Assembly (NCBI RefSeq): GCF_003013475.1
Contig: NZ_PXZO01000001.1
Coordinates: 372,001 to 436,000, forward strand
Direction: 5' to 3'
Length of the DNA stretch: 64,000 bases
Origin: Brevibacillus porteri
GTDB lineage: Bacteria; Bacillota; Bacilli; Brevibacillales; Brevibacillaceae
The notes beneath the pieces were generated by a model that did no database searches, had not been told where the DNA came from, and saw only the letters and a list, made by a program, of their open reading frames with translations. This document shows, piece after piece, positions 1 to 7,809 of this stretch. Numbering within the stretch: the stretch's first letter is position 1; every line of letters starts with the position of its first letter. A program made the position numbers and the translations under genes.

Positions 1-198
1 TTTTTGATCGTTATCCTCATTCACTTGTCTTCACTGAAATCGTTTGGAGTACCCTATATGAGCCCGCTTAGTCCGCTCAACCTGAATGGAATGAAGGACT
101 TGTTCTTACGGGCTCCCCATCATCTGATGAAAAGAAGACCGATGATGTTTCATGTTCAAGATAAAATCCGGATCAGAGAGGAGGATAACCCGAAATGA
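1..198 (+). CDS. GerA-family spore germination protein, C-terminal end only
   Basis: Only the last 65 residues are in the window; the 5' part lies upstream. The segment ILIHLSSLKSFGVPYMSPLS, followed by a KDLFLRAP stretch and an MKRRP motif, is the usual cytosolic tail after the last membrane helix of GerA-type germinant receptor A subunits. Its TGA stop overlaps the start of the next gene (ATGA), so the two are translationally coupled. With the gerB and gerC genes that follow it forms a germinant receptor operon, active in the spore inner membrane. The exact paralogue (GerA, GerB, GerK type) cannot be told from this fragment. Confidence 0.88.
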   Translation, partial: FLIVILIHLSSLKSFGVPYMSPLSPLNLNGMKDLFLRAPHHLMKRRPMMFHVQDKIRIREEDNPK

Positions 199-1355
199 GC
201 AGGAGGGAGGGGCACGGCTGGCACCAGACTCTATCGATGTGGCAGCAAATTTGTCTCATAACAAGTACCTTAATTGGTGTCGGTGTTTTGACCCTTCCTC
301 GCACCACCAGTTCGAAATTATTTGAGGCAGGTTGGATCGCTCCTCTGATTGGCTCAGCAGGTGCGTATGTCTCCTTATGGTTAATTGTCAAATTGAGCAG
401 GCGTTACCCGGGGGAAACCTTTATTGAATACAGTCACAAGGTATGGGGATCTGTCAGAAGGCCTTGGGTGGGCAAAGTATTCAGCCTCCCTTGGATTTGT
501 ATCTACTTGGTATACCTATATTTTTCCACGGCAGTCGTATCGCGTGTATTTGGTGAAGTGGTTGTGACTTCCGTTCTTTTGCAGACTCCGTTGGAAGTTG
601 TGCTTATCACGATGTTTTTGCTGGTACTATTTTTGTGCATGCATGAGGTGGAAGTAGTAGCGCGAGTGAACGAGCTGCTGTTTCCTTTTATTATCTTGCC
701 ACTTCTTTTTATCGCGATTGCGTCGTTCCAAAAAGCGGAATTTGGGAATCTCTTGCCAATTAATCATGTGTCATTCCATTCAATGCTAGAGGGGGTATAC
801 GAAGGAATTTATTCCTATTCCGGTTTTGAAATTATGTTTGTCTTTTTCGCCTATGCGCAACAAAACACAAACAGGGAATTGGCAGGGTTTTACAGTCTGT
901 TAATTGCAGCATTGCTCTACATGTTAATTGTGGTGGCTGGCATTTCGGTGTTTGGTTACGAAGAGCTGCAAAGGGTGACGTGGCCGACACTTGAATTGGT
1001 CAAGACGACGCAGGTGCCTGGATTGATCTTGGAACGACTGGAGTCCGCTTTTTTGGCCGTGTGGGTTTCGGCTGTTTTTACTACGGTAGCCAATGCGTAT
1101 TACGTTGTTGTTTATTCACTGAGACAGTTGTTTCGCAAGGGAATCAGGTTTCAAAGAATCGTGGCTGCTGCCCTTCTCGTCCCATTATTCTTTTTTGCCC
1201 TTATTCCACAAAACATTACAGAAGTATTTAAGTGGGCATCGTTGCTAGGGTTGTCTAGCCTGGTTATTAATTTGCTGTTCCCCGTCGTTTACTGGGTAGC
1301 AATCCTCATCCGTGACATGGTAACGCGACGAGAGGGGCGGAATATCGATGGGTAA
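195..1355 (+). CDS. GerB-family spore germination permease (first copy)
   Basis: A 386-residue hydrophobic protein of the GerAB/spore germination permease family (APC superfamily), expected to have about ten membrane helices in the spore inner membrane and to form the germinant-sensing B subunit. Family features visible are the N-terminal ITSTLIGVGVLTLPR segment in the first helix, the motif HEVEVVARVNELLFP in the middle, and the repeated VFGYEELQ and LERLESAFLAVWV blocks. The start overlaps the upstream gene by 4 nt (ATGA) with a GAGGAGGATAACC Shine-Dalgarno 5' of it; the end overlaps gerC by 8 nt. Full family length (about 365 residues). It is clearly paralogous to the product of the fourth gene of this operon. 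Confidence 0.92.
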   Translation: MSRREGHGWHQTLSMWQQICLITSTLIGVGVLTLPRTTSSKLFEAGWIAPLIGSAGAYVSLWLIVKLSRRYPGETFIEYSHKVWGSVRRPWVGKVFSLPWICIYLVYLYFSTAVVSRVFGEVVVTSVLLQTPLEVVLITMFLLVLFLCMHEVEVVARVNELLFPFIILPLLFIAIASFQKAEFGNLLPINHVSFHSMLEGVYEGIYSYSGFEIMFVFFAYAQQNTNRELAGFYSLLIAALLYMLIVVAGISVFGYEELQRVTWPTLELVKTTQVPGLILERLESAFLAVWVSAVFTTVANAYYVVVYSLRQLFRKGIRFQRIVAAALLVPLFFFALIPQNITEVFKWASLLGLSSLVINLLFPVVYWVAILIRDMVTRREGRNIDG

Positions 1356-2478
1356 GTCATTTAGATACTTCGCTTTGTTGATCATCTGTACAATCTTGCT
1401 GACGGGGTGCTGGGATAGACGTGAATTGGAGGAACGTGCATCGGTATTGGCCATTGCGATTGATCAGGATGAAAAGAATGAAAATCTGTACAAAATGACC
1501 GTCCAAATCCCGATTCCCATCAAAATTGCGGGGAGCAGTGGGAAAGGTGGAGGAAATAATGCGGATGCCGTGAAAATCATGAGCGTGACAGGAAGAACGG
1601 TGACAGATGCTTCCAACAACCTGCAAATGCGGCTGAACCAGCGATTGTTTCTGGGACATACGCGAATTCTTGCTGTAAGTGAGGAGGTCGCTAGAAAGGG
1701 GATCCAAGACATCATGGACAGCTTTCGTCGCGAACCGCAAATACGGCGACTCCTGTGGCCGATCGTCGTGAGGGGCAAAGCGTCAACCTTGCTGGAAATC
1801 AAGCCGAGGATCGAGCCGATTCCAGTCGTCTTTTTGATGGGGCTGATCGAAAATGGCATGAAATTAGGAAGAATTCCGGACCAAACGTTGGGCGACTATT
1901 TCAATCAGACCTCTAATCTAACTATGGAGCCATTTTTGAATTATGTAGAGGCCAGTAAGAATGAGGTGAGCTGGAAAGGAGTTGCTGTTTTTCGCGGACA
2001 CAAGATGGTGGGGAAATTGGATGACATGCAAACATGGATATTGCTCCAACTGCGTAATGAAAAACCGGGTGGAGACATTGTGATTACGTTGCCGAAAACC
2101 AAGAATGGATATGTGAGCTTTCGTCCGCATTTTGCAAAAAAAAAGGTGATCATTCACAATTCCTCTTCTGCTACCTTTCATTGCGAGCTCCAAGGAGATA
2201 TTGTCGAACTCACAGAAGACCTGAAAATTCCAGCAGAGCAATTCGTCCTACAAATGCAAGCGCTTATAAAAAAAGAAATGGAAAATCGCGCCAAGAAACT
2301 ATTGCAGCAAGTACAAAAGCAGTATAATAGCGACATTTTGAAGCTGGGCCTTACACTGCGTGCGAAGCATTACCAAGACTACTGGAAAACCCACAACTGG
2401 AAGGAAGATTTCAGGGATTTTCCGGTTCGTGTTACATACACAATCAAGCTGCGCCGTCTCGGTATGGAAATGCAATAG
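1348..2478 (+). CDS. Ger(x)C-family spore germination lipoprotein
   Basis: 376 residues. The N-terminus has a short basic region, a hydrophobic stretch and the lipobox LLTGC (Cys about residue 22), followed at once by the WDRRELEERA motif typical of GerAC/GerKC proteins. This is the C subunit of the germinant receptor, a lipoprotein on the outer face of the spore inner membrane, made as a precursor in the forespore. The length matches the family. It overlaps the preceding gerB by 8 nt and is followed after 13 nt by a second gerB-like gene. The C-terminal half carries the mixed alpha/beta domain, with a charged helix near residues 295-325. Confidence 0.92.
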   Translation: MGKSFRYFALLIICTILLTGCWDRRELEERASVLAIAIDQDEKNENLYKMTVQIPIPIKIAGSSGKGGGNNADAVKIMSVTGRTVTDASNNLQMRLNQRLFLGHTRILAVSEEVARKGIQDIMDSFRREPQIRRLLWPIVVRGKASTLLEIKPRIEPIPVVFLMGLIENGMKLGRIPDQTLGDYFNQTSNLTMEPFLNYVEASKNEVSWKGVAVFRGHKMVGKLDDMQTWILLQLRNEKPGGDIVITLPKTKNGYVSFRPHFAKKKVIIHNSSSATFHCELQGDIVELTEDLKIPAEQFVLQMQALIKKEMENRAKKLLQQVQKQYNSDILKLGLTLRAKHYQDYWKTHNWKEDFRDFPVRVTYTIKLRRLGMEMQ

Positions 2479-2491
2479 GAGAGCGATCACT

Positions 2492-3622
2492 GTGGAGAAT
2501 CAGCAACGTAATTTTGGTACCTGGCAACTGACAAGCATTATGATCAGTTCGATGATCGGGGTAGGTATTCTCATCATCCCGCGAACGGCAACCAAACTCC
2601 TTCATCAAATGGGATGGTTGGGACCAATAGCAGGTGTTTTGATAGCATCCGTGGCTGTGGCGGCAATCGTTTATTTAGGCAACCAGTTTCCTGGCAGTAC
2701 CTTTGTCGAATTTATGCCGAGGATATTTGGTGGTGCTATCGGAACCCTGTGTGTATTTCTTTTCATTCTCTATCAGTTCCTCAATGCGGGAATCACAGCC
2801 AGATTGTTCGGGGAAGTCGTCGTGACCTCTGTATTGCCGCAAACGCCACTGGAAGTAATTATCATCACGTTGCTATTGTTGGTCATGTTTCTGTGTTGTC
2901 ATGAGATTGAAGTTGTGGCAAGGATAAATGAGCTGTTGATTCCTTTCCTCCTGTTTCCGTCTCTCTTGATTCCGCTCGTCTCCTTCATGAACGCAGATTG
3001 GTACAATTTATTGCCATTCCAAGTAGAGTCATGGAAACAGGTCATGAAAACAGGTCTGAATACGTATACGCTCTATACCGGGTATGAGCTGTTAATGGTT
3101 TACTTTGCCTTCGCTATTCCCGGGGCAAGACTAGGGATGGCCAGCGTAACAGGAATGAGCTTTGCTCTTGTCGTTTATTTGATCACGGTTGTCGCAGGCA
3201 TTACTGTATTTGGCTATGAAGAATTGCAGAGGCTGGTTTGGCCTACGCTTGAACTGGTCAAGGTAACGCAGAGAACCGGTTGGTTTTTGGAGCGTTTTGA
3301 GTCCGCCTTTCTTGCCATTTGGGTTGCATCTGTATTTACAACGATCGGGAATATGCTTTACGCGACGATTTTTTCATTGCGGCGCTGGTTTCGCAAAGGC
3401 ATTCGTTTTCAGCGAATCACTGCGATTGTAATTATGGTGCCACTTTTTTTCCTCACATTAGTACCGCAAAATATAGTGGAGTTGTTTTCCTATACACAGC
3501 ATTTGACTGCCGTGGGATTTTTGATCACCATCATCATTCCCATTTTGCTGGCAATCACCCAATTCATGCGCAATCAGTTCAACAAAGGTCGGGAAGTGAA
3601 CAATGAAAAGGGAGGGACATAA
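2492..3622 (+). CDS. GerB-family spore germination permease (second copy)
   Basis: 376 residues from a GTG start preceded by AGGAG at 2477-2481, ten nt away; upstream in-frame starts would lie inside gerC and are rejected. It shows the same landmarks as the first copy: SSMIGVGILIIPR in helix 1, HEIEVVARINELLIP, VFGYEELQ and LERFESAFLAIWV. The two permeases have the same length and long stretches of identical residues, so they look like a tandem duplication giving one operon two B subunits. Operon order is A-B-C-B. A 10-bp hairpin directly after the coding region ends the operon. In other sporeformers extra B subunits alter germinant specificity; that role here is inference. Confidence 0.9.
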   Translation: MENQQRNFGTWQLTSIMISSMIGVGILIIPRTATKLLHQMGWLGPIAGVLIASVAVAAIVYLGNQFPGSTFVEFMPRIFGGAIGTLCVFLFILYQFLNAGITARLFGEVVVTSVLPQTPLEVIIITLLLLVMFLCCHEIEVVARINELLIPFLLFPSLLIPLVSFMNADWYNLLPFQVESWKQVMKTGLNTYTLYTGYELLMVYFAFAIPGARLGMASVTGMSFALVVYLITVVAGITVFGYEELQRLVWPTLELVKVTQRTGWFLERFESAFLAIWVASVFTTIGNMLYATIFSLRRWFRKGIRFQRITAIVIMVPLFFLTLVPQNIVELFSYTQHLTAVGFLITIIIPILLAITQFMRNQFNKGREVNNEKGGT

Positions 3623-3640
3623 GAGCCCCTCCCTTTGTAG
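3607..3640. terminator. Bidirectional terminator between ger operon and sspI
   Basis: Perfect 10-bp stem AAAGGGAGGG (3607-3616) with CCCTCCCTTT (3627-3636), 10-nt loop. It overlaps the end of the second gerB gene and lies between convergent genes; A/T-rich flanks on both sides allow termination in either direction. Confidence 0.75.
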
Positions 3641-3665
3641 CATGCTTTTTTCGAAGAAGATGTGG

Positions 3666-3902
3666 CTAGATCGGTTTTTCGGCTTGCTCAGGCAAGTGTT
3701 CCGCGATCGTCGTAATCATGGATTGACGTGAGGAAGCATCGCTGTTTTGCCACAGCACTTCAAACAAAACGCCTAAACCGGGGAGCGTCTTCTCCTGACC
3801 GCTCGAGATGGCATCACTGATGGTTTCTTCGACTGCGCTTGGATCTGAGCCCTGCATTTTGTACATGATCGCTTGACGTAAGTTGAGTGAGGCAATATTC
3901 AT
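3666..3902 (-). CDS. sspI: Small acid-soluble spore protein SspI
   Basis: 78 residues. The core LPGLGVLFEVLWQ and the NLRQAI start region match the SspI family (B. subtilis SspI is 71 residues). SspI is a minor forespore-made protein stored in the spore core and lost on outgrowth. It is a single gene facing the ger operon; in B. subtilis sspI is also a neighbour of ysgA and pheS, so the location supports the assignment. Confidence 0.93.
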   Translation of the reverse strand: MNIASLNLRQAIMYKMQGSDPSAVEETISDAISSGQEKTLPGLGVLFEVLWQNSDASSRQSMITTIAEHLPEQAEKPI

Positions 3903-3943
3903 GACCGTGCTTACACCTCTCTTGTGAGAATGAATTCAAGAAA

Positions 3944-3974
3944 TAGTATTTGTAAACGCTGATTTGTGCATACC
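3944..3974 (-). promoter_or_regulatory. Candidate forespore (SigG-like) promoter of sspI
   Basis: On the minus strand GGTATG (3969-3974) and AATACTA (3944-3950) are 18 nt apart; the second matches the ATACTA core of SigG -10 elements. The -35 match is loose. Forespore control is known for sspI in B. subtilis; the assignment here is inference. Confidence 0.35.
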
Positions 3975-3986
3975 ATGCTTTTCGAA

Positions 3987-4035
3987 CAAAACGTTCATGA
4001 CCGTTTTGTGGCGGATGTTTTGGATGTGCTATAAT
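3987..4035 (+). promoter_or_regulatory. Promoter of the Ktr-type gene with inverted repeat
   Basis: TATAAT at 4030-4035 is preceded by TG one base upstream (extended -10); the -35 is weak (TTGTGG at 4006-4011, 18-nt spacer). A perfect inverted repeat CAAAACG (3987-3993) / CGTTTTG (4002-4008) overlaps that -35 and could be an operator or a hairpin. Confidence 0.6.
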
Positions 4036-4073
4036 GCTTGATATTGGTAAGTTCCGTAAAGGAGAAGATTAAC

Positions 4074-4727
4074 ATGTCCAAGCAATTTGCCATTATCGGG
4101 ATGGGACGTTTTGGTTCTAGCGTGGCGAGAACGCTGTACGAGATGGATTATGAAGTTATGGGAATAGATGAGAACGAGGAGCGTATTAACGAAAATATTC
4201 AGTACGTAACGCACGCGGTAGCGGCTGATTCTACGGATGAACGGGCCTTGAAGGAAATCGGCATCCGCAATTTTGACGTAGTCGTCGTGGCCATTGGGGT
4301 CGATATTCAGGCGAGCATCCTGACAGTATTAACACTGAAAGACTTGGGTGTCAAAAAGATCGTGGCAAAAGCACAGAATGAGCGTCATGGACAAGTATTG
4401 TACAAGGTAGGAGCTGACCGTGTCGTATTCCCTGAGCGCGACATGGGGGTGCGGGTTGCCCACAATCTGATCTCCTCTAACGTTCTTGACTTTATTGAGC
4501 TGGCAGAGGACTACAGCGTGGCGGAGGTAGTCGTGTCGTCCAAGCTGGTCGGTCAAAACTTGCGGCAACTGGATATTCGGAAAAAATACGAGGTCAACGT
4601 TATTGCCATCAAAAGCGGAGATAAATTCAACATCGCTCCTAGCCCGGATGAAGTCATTCAATACGGCGACGTGCTTGTGGTGATCGGGAACAACAAAGAC
4701 TTACGCGAATTTGAGGAGCGGGCATAG
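4074..4727 (+). CDS. KtrA/KtrC-type potassium channel gating protein (TrkA family)
   Basis: 217 residues, the usual size for a cytosolic RCK subunit of Ktr potassium uptake systems. N-terminal Rossmann fold with GMGRFG (residues 9-14) and an acidic residue at the end of beta-2 (GIDENEE), the sensor for ATP/ADP or NAD(H); C-terminal TrkA-C domain from about residue 140. ATG at 4074 has AAAGGAG 9 nt upstream, favoured over an earlier in-frame ATG at 4038 without a ribosome binding site. The partner membrane subunit (KtrB/KtrD) is not in the window. Similarity to B. subtilis KtrA and KtrC is about equal, so no symbol is given. A long gap before it holds its own promoter. Confidence 0.9.
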   Translation: MSKQFAIIGMGRFGSSVARTLYEMDYEVMGIDENEERINENIQYVTHAVAADSTDERALKEIGIRNFDVVVVAIGVDIQASILTVLTLKDLGVKKIVAKAQNERHGQVLYKVGADRVVFPERDMGVRVAHNLISSNVLDFIELAEDYSVAEVVVSSKLVGQNLRQLDIRKKYEVNVIAIKSGDKFNIAPSPDEVIQYGDVLVVIGNNKDLREFEERA

Positions 4728-4731
4728 GTTT

Positions 4732-5559
4732 ATGACAAATGAAATCATTACTTCGGTACAAAACCCTCTGGTAAAGCGATTGCACCAGTTGCTGTCACGG
4801 AAAGGACGGGAAGAGCAGCAGCGTTTTCTCGTGGAAGGGGCGCATCTGGTAGAGGAGGCGTTAAAAAGCGGGGCGGAGGTAGTCACGGTTATTTATGATC
4901 AGCAGCGTGACATGGACCCTGCCTGCCAACGTGCTCTGGCTAATCATCCGGAAGCTGTTCAGGTCATTGCGGCATCAGAGACAGTGCTGGCGAAGCTGTC
5001 CGAAACCAAGTCACCACAAGGAATTGTGGCCGAAGTGAAAAAAACAGCAGCAGATTGGGCAAAATGGGTAGATCAGAAGAGAGAGGAACAAGACAGCTTG
5101 CTACTCCTCTTTTTGGACGAAATACAAGACCCGGGCAACCTCGGCACGATTTTACGTACAGCAGAGGCGGCAGCAGTCGATGGTGTCGTACTTGGGAGTG
5201 GCAGTGTCGATATTTACAATGGAAAAGTGGTACGTGCCACAATGGGGGCACTGTTCCGCATCCCAGTCTTTACACAGTCGTTAGTCGAGACAGCAGATGA
5301 ATGGAAGGCAAAGGGAGGGCGAGTTCTGATCTCTTCCTTGGAGCAAAACAGTGTTTCCTATGACGAGGCTGATTATGCTGGTTTGACGGCAATGGTCATC
5401 GGAAATGAAGGAAGAGGCGTCTCTAAAGAGATGTTTGCCAGGGCAGACCAATTCGTTCACATCCCGCTTTATGGCGGCGCAGAGTCATTGAATGCAGCTG
5501 TCGCAGCAGGAATTTTTGTATACGAGGCACAACGCAAAAGAAAAGATCGGCATGCTTAG
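4732..5559 (+). CDS. SpoU/TrmH-family rRNA methyltransferase, YsgA-like
   Basis: 275 residues. The N-terminal part is the RNA 2'-O-ribose methyltransferase substrate-binding domain (residues 1-100); the C-terminal half is the trefoil-knot SPOUT domain with the three family motifs, LDEIQDPGNLGTILRTAEA, VIGNEGRGVS and IPLYGGAESLNAAVAA. These transfer a methyl group from S-adenosylmethionine to a ribose in RNA, in B. subtilis YsgA a 23S rRNA site. ATG at 4732 is chosen because MTNEIITSVQNPLVKRL is the normal family N-terminus; an upstream TTG at 4711 lies inside the previous gene. The stop codon sits in the loop of a shared terminator and overlaps the next, convergent gene. Confidence 0.92.
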   Translation: MTNEIITSVQNPLVKRLHQLLSRKGREEQQRFLVEGAHLVEEALKSGAEVVTVIYDQQRDMDPACQRALANHPEAVQVIAASETVLAKLSETKSPQGIVAEVKKTAADWAKWVDQKREEQDSLLLLFLDEIQDPGNLGTILRTAEAAAVDGVVLGSGSVDIYNGKVVRATMGALFRIPVFTQSLVETADEWKAKGGRVLISSLEQNSVSYDEADYAGLTAMVIGNEGRGVSKEMFARADQFVHIPLYGGAESLNAAVAAGIFVYEAQRKRKDRHA

Positions 5560-5572
5560 CCGATCTTTTGCT
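5541..5572. terminator. Bidirectional terminator overlapping two stop codons
   Basis: Perfect 11-bp stem AAAAGATCGGC (5541-5551) / GCCGATCTTTT (5559-5569), loop ATGCTTA. Both convergent stop codons (TAG at 5557-5559, TAA on the minus strand at 5556-5558) are in or next to the loop. Confidence 0.85.
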
Positions 5573-6275
5573 CACTTTTTTTCTCTTTATACTCTTCGCG
5601 CGCGAGTTGCCATTGATCTTGCGCCATCCGGATAATGCCGCTCTCAATGGTGTGGTTGCGAAAAGCCAGTGCCTTGCCGAAATACTTGATGGCTAAGTCA
5701 AACTTTTCGAGTCTGCGGTAGAGCTCACCAATCAAGTACAGCAAGCGAACTTCGGTCATTTCTTTGTCGCCACGTGTATAGTCGGAATGAATATACGATT
5801 GCTCATATTCTTCCACGGCCATATCGATAAAGCGCATTTCTTCCGCGACATTTTTCTGGAATCGATAAAGCCATGCGAGACGCAAATACAGACCCGCTTT
5901 TACGGAATGGGGCTGATCCGTTAGTTCAGCTGCGTAAATGGCCAGCTTGTAGCAGACAATGGATTCTGGTATATGACGAACCTTGCCAAAATCTTTTGGC
6001 TTCCATTTCGAGGAGATTTGTTCATCCACAATCTGCTTTTGCCAGGGGGCGAGCTTGTCCCGGAATTGATCCGTAAAGGCGAAGCCGCATTCAGGGCAGA
6101 CATTGACGGTATATATAATGGGATTTAAAGATTGCTCTTTAAAAGTGGTATAAAAATCGCTGTCGCGATTGACCATCGTCAACGTACCGCTTCTGATCCT
6201 TTTGGTCGAAAAGGTCGCTTGGCAATGGCGGCAGTTGATTGTCTTATCGTAAAGGGCGGAAACATTATCAATCAT
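5556..6275 (-). CDS. DUF2225 family protein
   Basis: 239 residues. The N-terminus has two zinc-knuckle-like pairs, CRHC (near residue 16) and CPEC (near residue 59), joined by a beta-rich segment that is the DUF2225 signature; the rest is helical and TPR-like (repeated YLRLAWLYR, YLIGELYRRLEKFDLAIKYFGKAL). Function is not established for the family. The start at 6275 (MIDNVSALYDK) is preceded by AAAGGGG; an in-frame start 20 codons upstream has no good ribosome binding site. It converges with the methyltransferase gene with a 4-nt overlap and is divergent from the pheS leader. Confidence 0.85.
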   Translation of the reverse strand: MIDNVSALYDKTINCRHCQATFSTKRIRSGTLTMVNRDSDFYTTFKEQSLNPIIYTVNVCPECGFAFTDQFRDKLAPWQKQIVDEQISSKWKPKDFGKVRHIPESIVCYKLAIYAAELTDQPHSVKAGLYLRLAWLYRFQKNVAEEMRFIDMAVEEYEQSYIHSDYTRGDKEMTEVRLLYLIGELYRRLEKFDLAIKYFGKALAFRNHTIESGIIRMAQDQWQLAREEYKEKKSEQKIG

Positions 6276-6343
6276 GTCAAAATCCCCTTTCGAATGGTAA
6301 CATACACATGAAAACACTCTCTTGATATGTAACATTTGTAGAA

Positions 6344-6372
6344 TTGAAAGTTCTCTCTTGTTGCGCTATAAT
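6344..6372 (+). promoter_or_regulatory. SigA promoter of the pheST leader
   Basis: TTGAAA (6344-6349), exactly 17 nt, TATAAT (6367-6372). Transcription would start near 6379, just before the T-box leader. Confidence 0.85.
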
Positions 6373-6384
6373 TTTCCTTACATC

Positions 6385-6697
6385 ACAATTATAACGTAAA
6401 GCGATGACGGAGACTAGTACGCAGGACCTATCTGTTTTTTCAGGGAGAAGATGTCACAGACTGCGAGCATCTTTAACATGATAGCTGCCGAATTCACTCC
6501 AAAGCCGCACTCTGAACCGCTTTTCGCGCAGTAGGAGCAGCCGGGTCATACCCGTTACCAATGATCTGAAGTGAGACAAATGTCTCTTTCTACTAGTGAT
6601 ATTGTCATGGATTTGTCACAGGGTGGAAGTGAATTGTCTAACAAGGGTGGTACCGCGAGAAAAAAGTAACTCGTCCCTTTTCTGGGGCGGGTTTTTC
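6385..6697 (+). promoter_or_regulatory. T-box riboswitch, phenylalanine specifier, with terminator
   Basis: A tRNA-sensing leader. Stem I carries the AGTA loop-E motif (6416-6419) and on its 3' strand GAA-TTC-A, so the specifier codon is TTC (6493-6495), phenylalanine. The conserved T-box AAGGGTGGTACCGCG is at 6643-6657. It is followed by a GC-rich hairpin (about 6670-6689) and a T-run, the intrinsic terminator. Uncharged tRNA-Phe pairs with the specifier and the T-box bulge and prevents termination, so pheST is expressed when phenylalanine is short. The start of the element is approximate. Confidence 0.95.
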
Positions 6698-6759
6698 TTT
6701 TTTTTTTACGTTAGCCTCGATAGAGGTTATTTTATCAAACGAAAAAGGAGCGATTCGAA

Positions 6760-7794
6760 GTGCAAACTCGGTTGCAAGAAATGAAAGAGTCCGCACTGGG
6801 CCAAATCAGCCAAGTGACAGAAGCCGCACAACTTCAGGATTTGCGCGTCAAATACCTGGGGAAAAAGGGCGAGTTGACAGAACTGCTGCGCGGAATGGGT
6901 GGCCTGTCCCCAGAAGAGCGTCCAGTTGTCGGTCAGCTGGTGAATGAGGTAAGGGAAGCGCTGGAAGCGGCGTTCTCCGGTAAACAAAAAGCTTTTGAAG
7001 AAGCGGCTCTCTTTGCCAAGCTTTCTTCTCAAACGATCGATGTGACACTGCCGGGACGTCCAGTACCAGCAGGCACCATGCACCCGCTCTCTCGGATTAT
7101 TGAAGAGATCGAAGACATTTTCATCGGCCTGGGCTTTGAGGTGGCAGAAGGTCCTGAGGTTGAAATGGACCACTTCAACTTTGAGATGCTGAACCTGCCG
7201 AAAGATCACCCGGCACGCGATATGCAAGATACGTTCTACGTCACAGAAGAGCTGTTGCTCCGTACGCAGACATCTCCTGTGCAAGCACGTACGATGCTGA
7301 AAAAAGAAGGCAAGACCCCACTCAAAATGATCTGCCCGGGTAAAGTGTACCGCCGCGATGATGACGATGCGACACACTCCCACCAATTCACGCAGATCGA
7401 GGGTCTCGTGATTGATAAAAAAATCGGGATGAGTGATTTGAAAGGTACCCTCTTGACGTTTGCCCGTCAAATGTTCGGGGAAAACCAACAAATTCGTCTG
7501 CGCCCGAGCTTCTTCCCGTTCACGGAGCCTTCCGTAGAAGTAGACCTGCAATGCTTCAACTGCGGCGGTCATGGCTGCCGTGTATGTAAGCAAACAGGTT
7601 GGATCGAGATTTTGGGTGCTGGTATGGTTCACCCGCGTGTACTGGAAATGGCCGGCTACAACCCTGAGGAAGTCAGCGGCTTTGCATTCGGTATGGGTGT
7701 AGAACGAATTGCGATGCTCAAATACGCGGTGGAGGACATCCGCCATTTTTATACCAACGACGTTCGTTTCCTGCGTCAATTCAATCGAGGTTAG
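6760..7794 (+). CDS. pheS: Phenylalanine--tRNA ligase alpha subunit
   Basis: 344 residues, normal for bacterial PheS. It forms the catalytic core of the cytosolic alpha2-beta2 enzyme that charges tRNA-Phe. N-terminal coiled coil (about 1-85), then the class II catalytic domain with motif 2 ([20 protein letters not shown], about 196-214) and motif 3 ([16 protein letters not shown], near the C-terminus). A CxxC-GGHGC-xxC cysteine cluster near residues 265-275 is a normal variant in Bacillota. GTG start with AAAAAGGAG 9 nt upstream. Controlled by the T-box in front; pheT follows after 15 nt. Confidence 0.98.
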   Translation: MQTRLQEMKESALGQISQVTEAAQLQDLRVKYLGKKGELTELLRGMGGLSPEERPVVGQLVNEVREALEAAFSGKQKAFEEAALFAKLSSQTIDVTLPGRPVPAGTMHPLSRIIEEIEDIFIGLGFEVAEGPEVEMDHFNFEMLNLPKDHPARDMQDTFYVTEELLLRTQTSPVQARTMLKKEGKTPLKMICPGKVYRRDDDDATHSHQFTQIEGLVIDKKIGMSDLKGTLLTFARQMFGENQQIRLRPSFFPFTEPSVEVDLQCFNCGGHGCRVCKQTGWIEILGAGMVHPRVLEMAGYNPEEVSGFAFGMGVERIAMLKYAVEDIRHFYTNDVRFLRQFNRG

Positions 7795-7809
7795 AGAGGA
7801 GAGGCAAAG

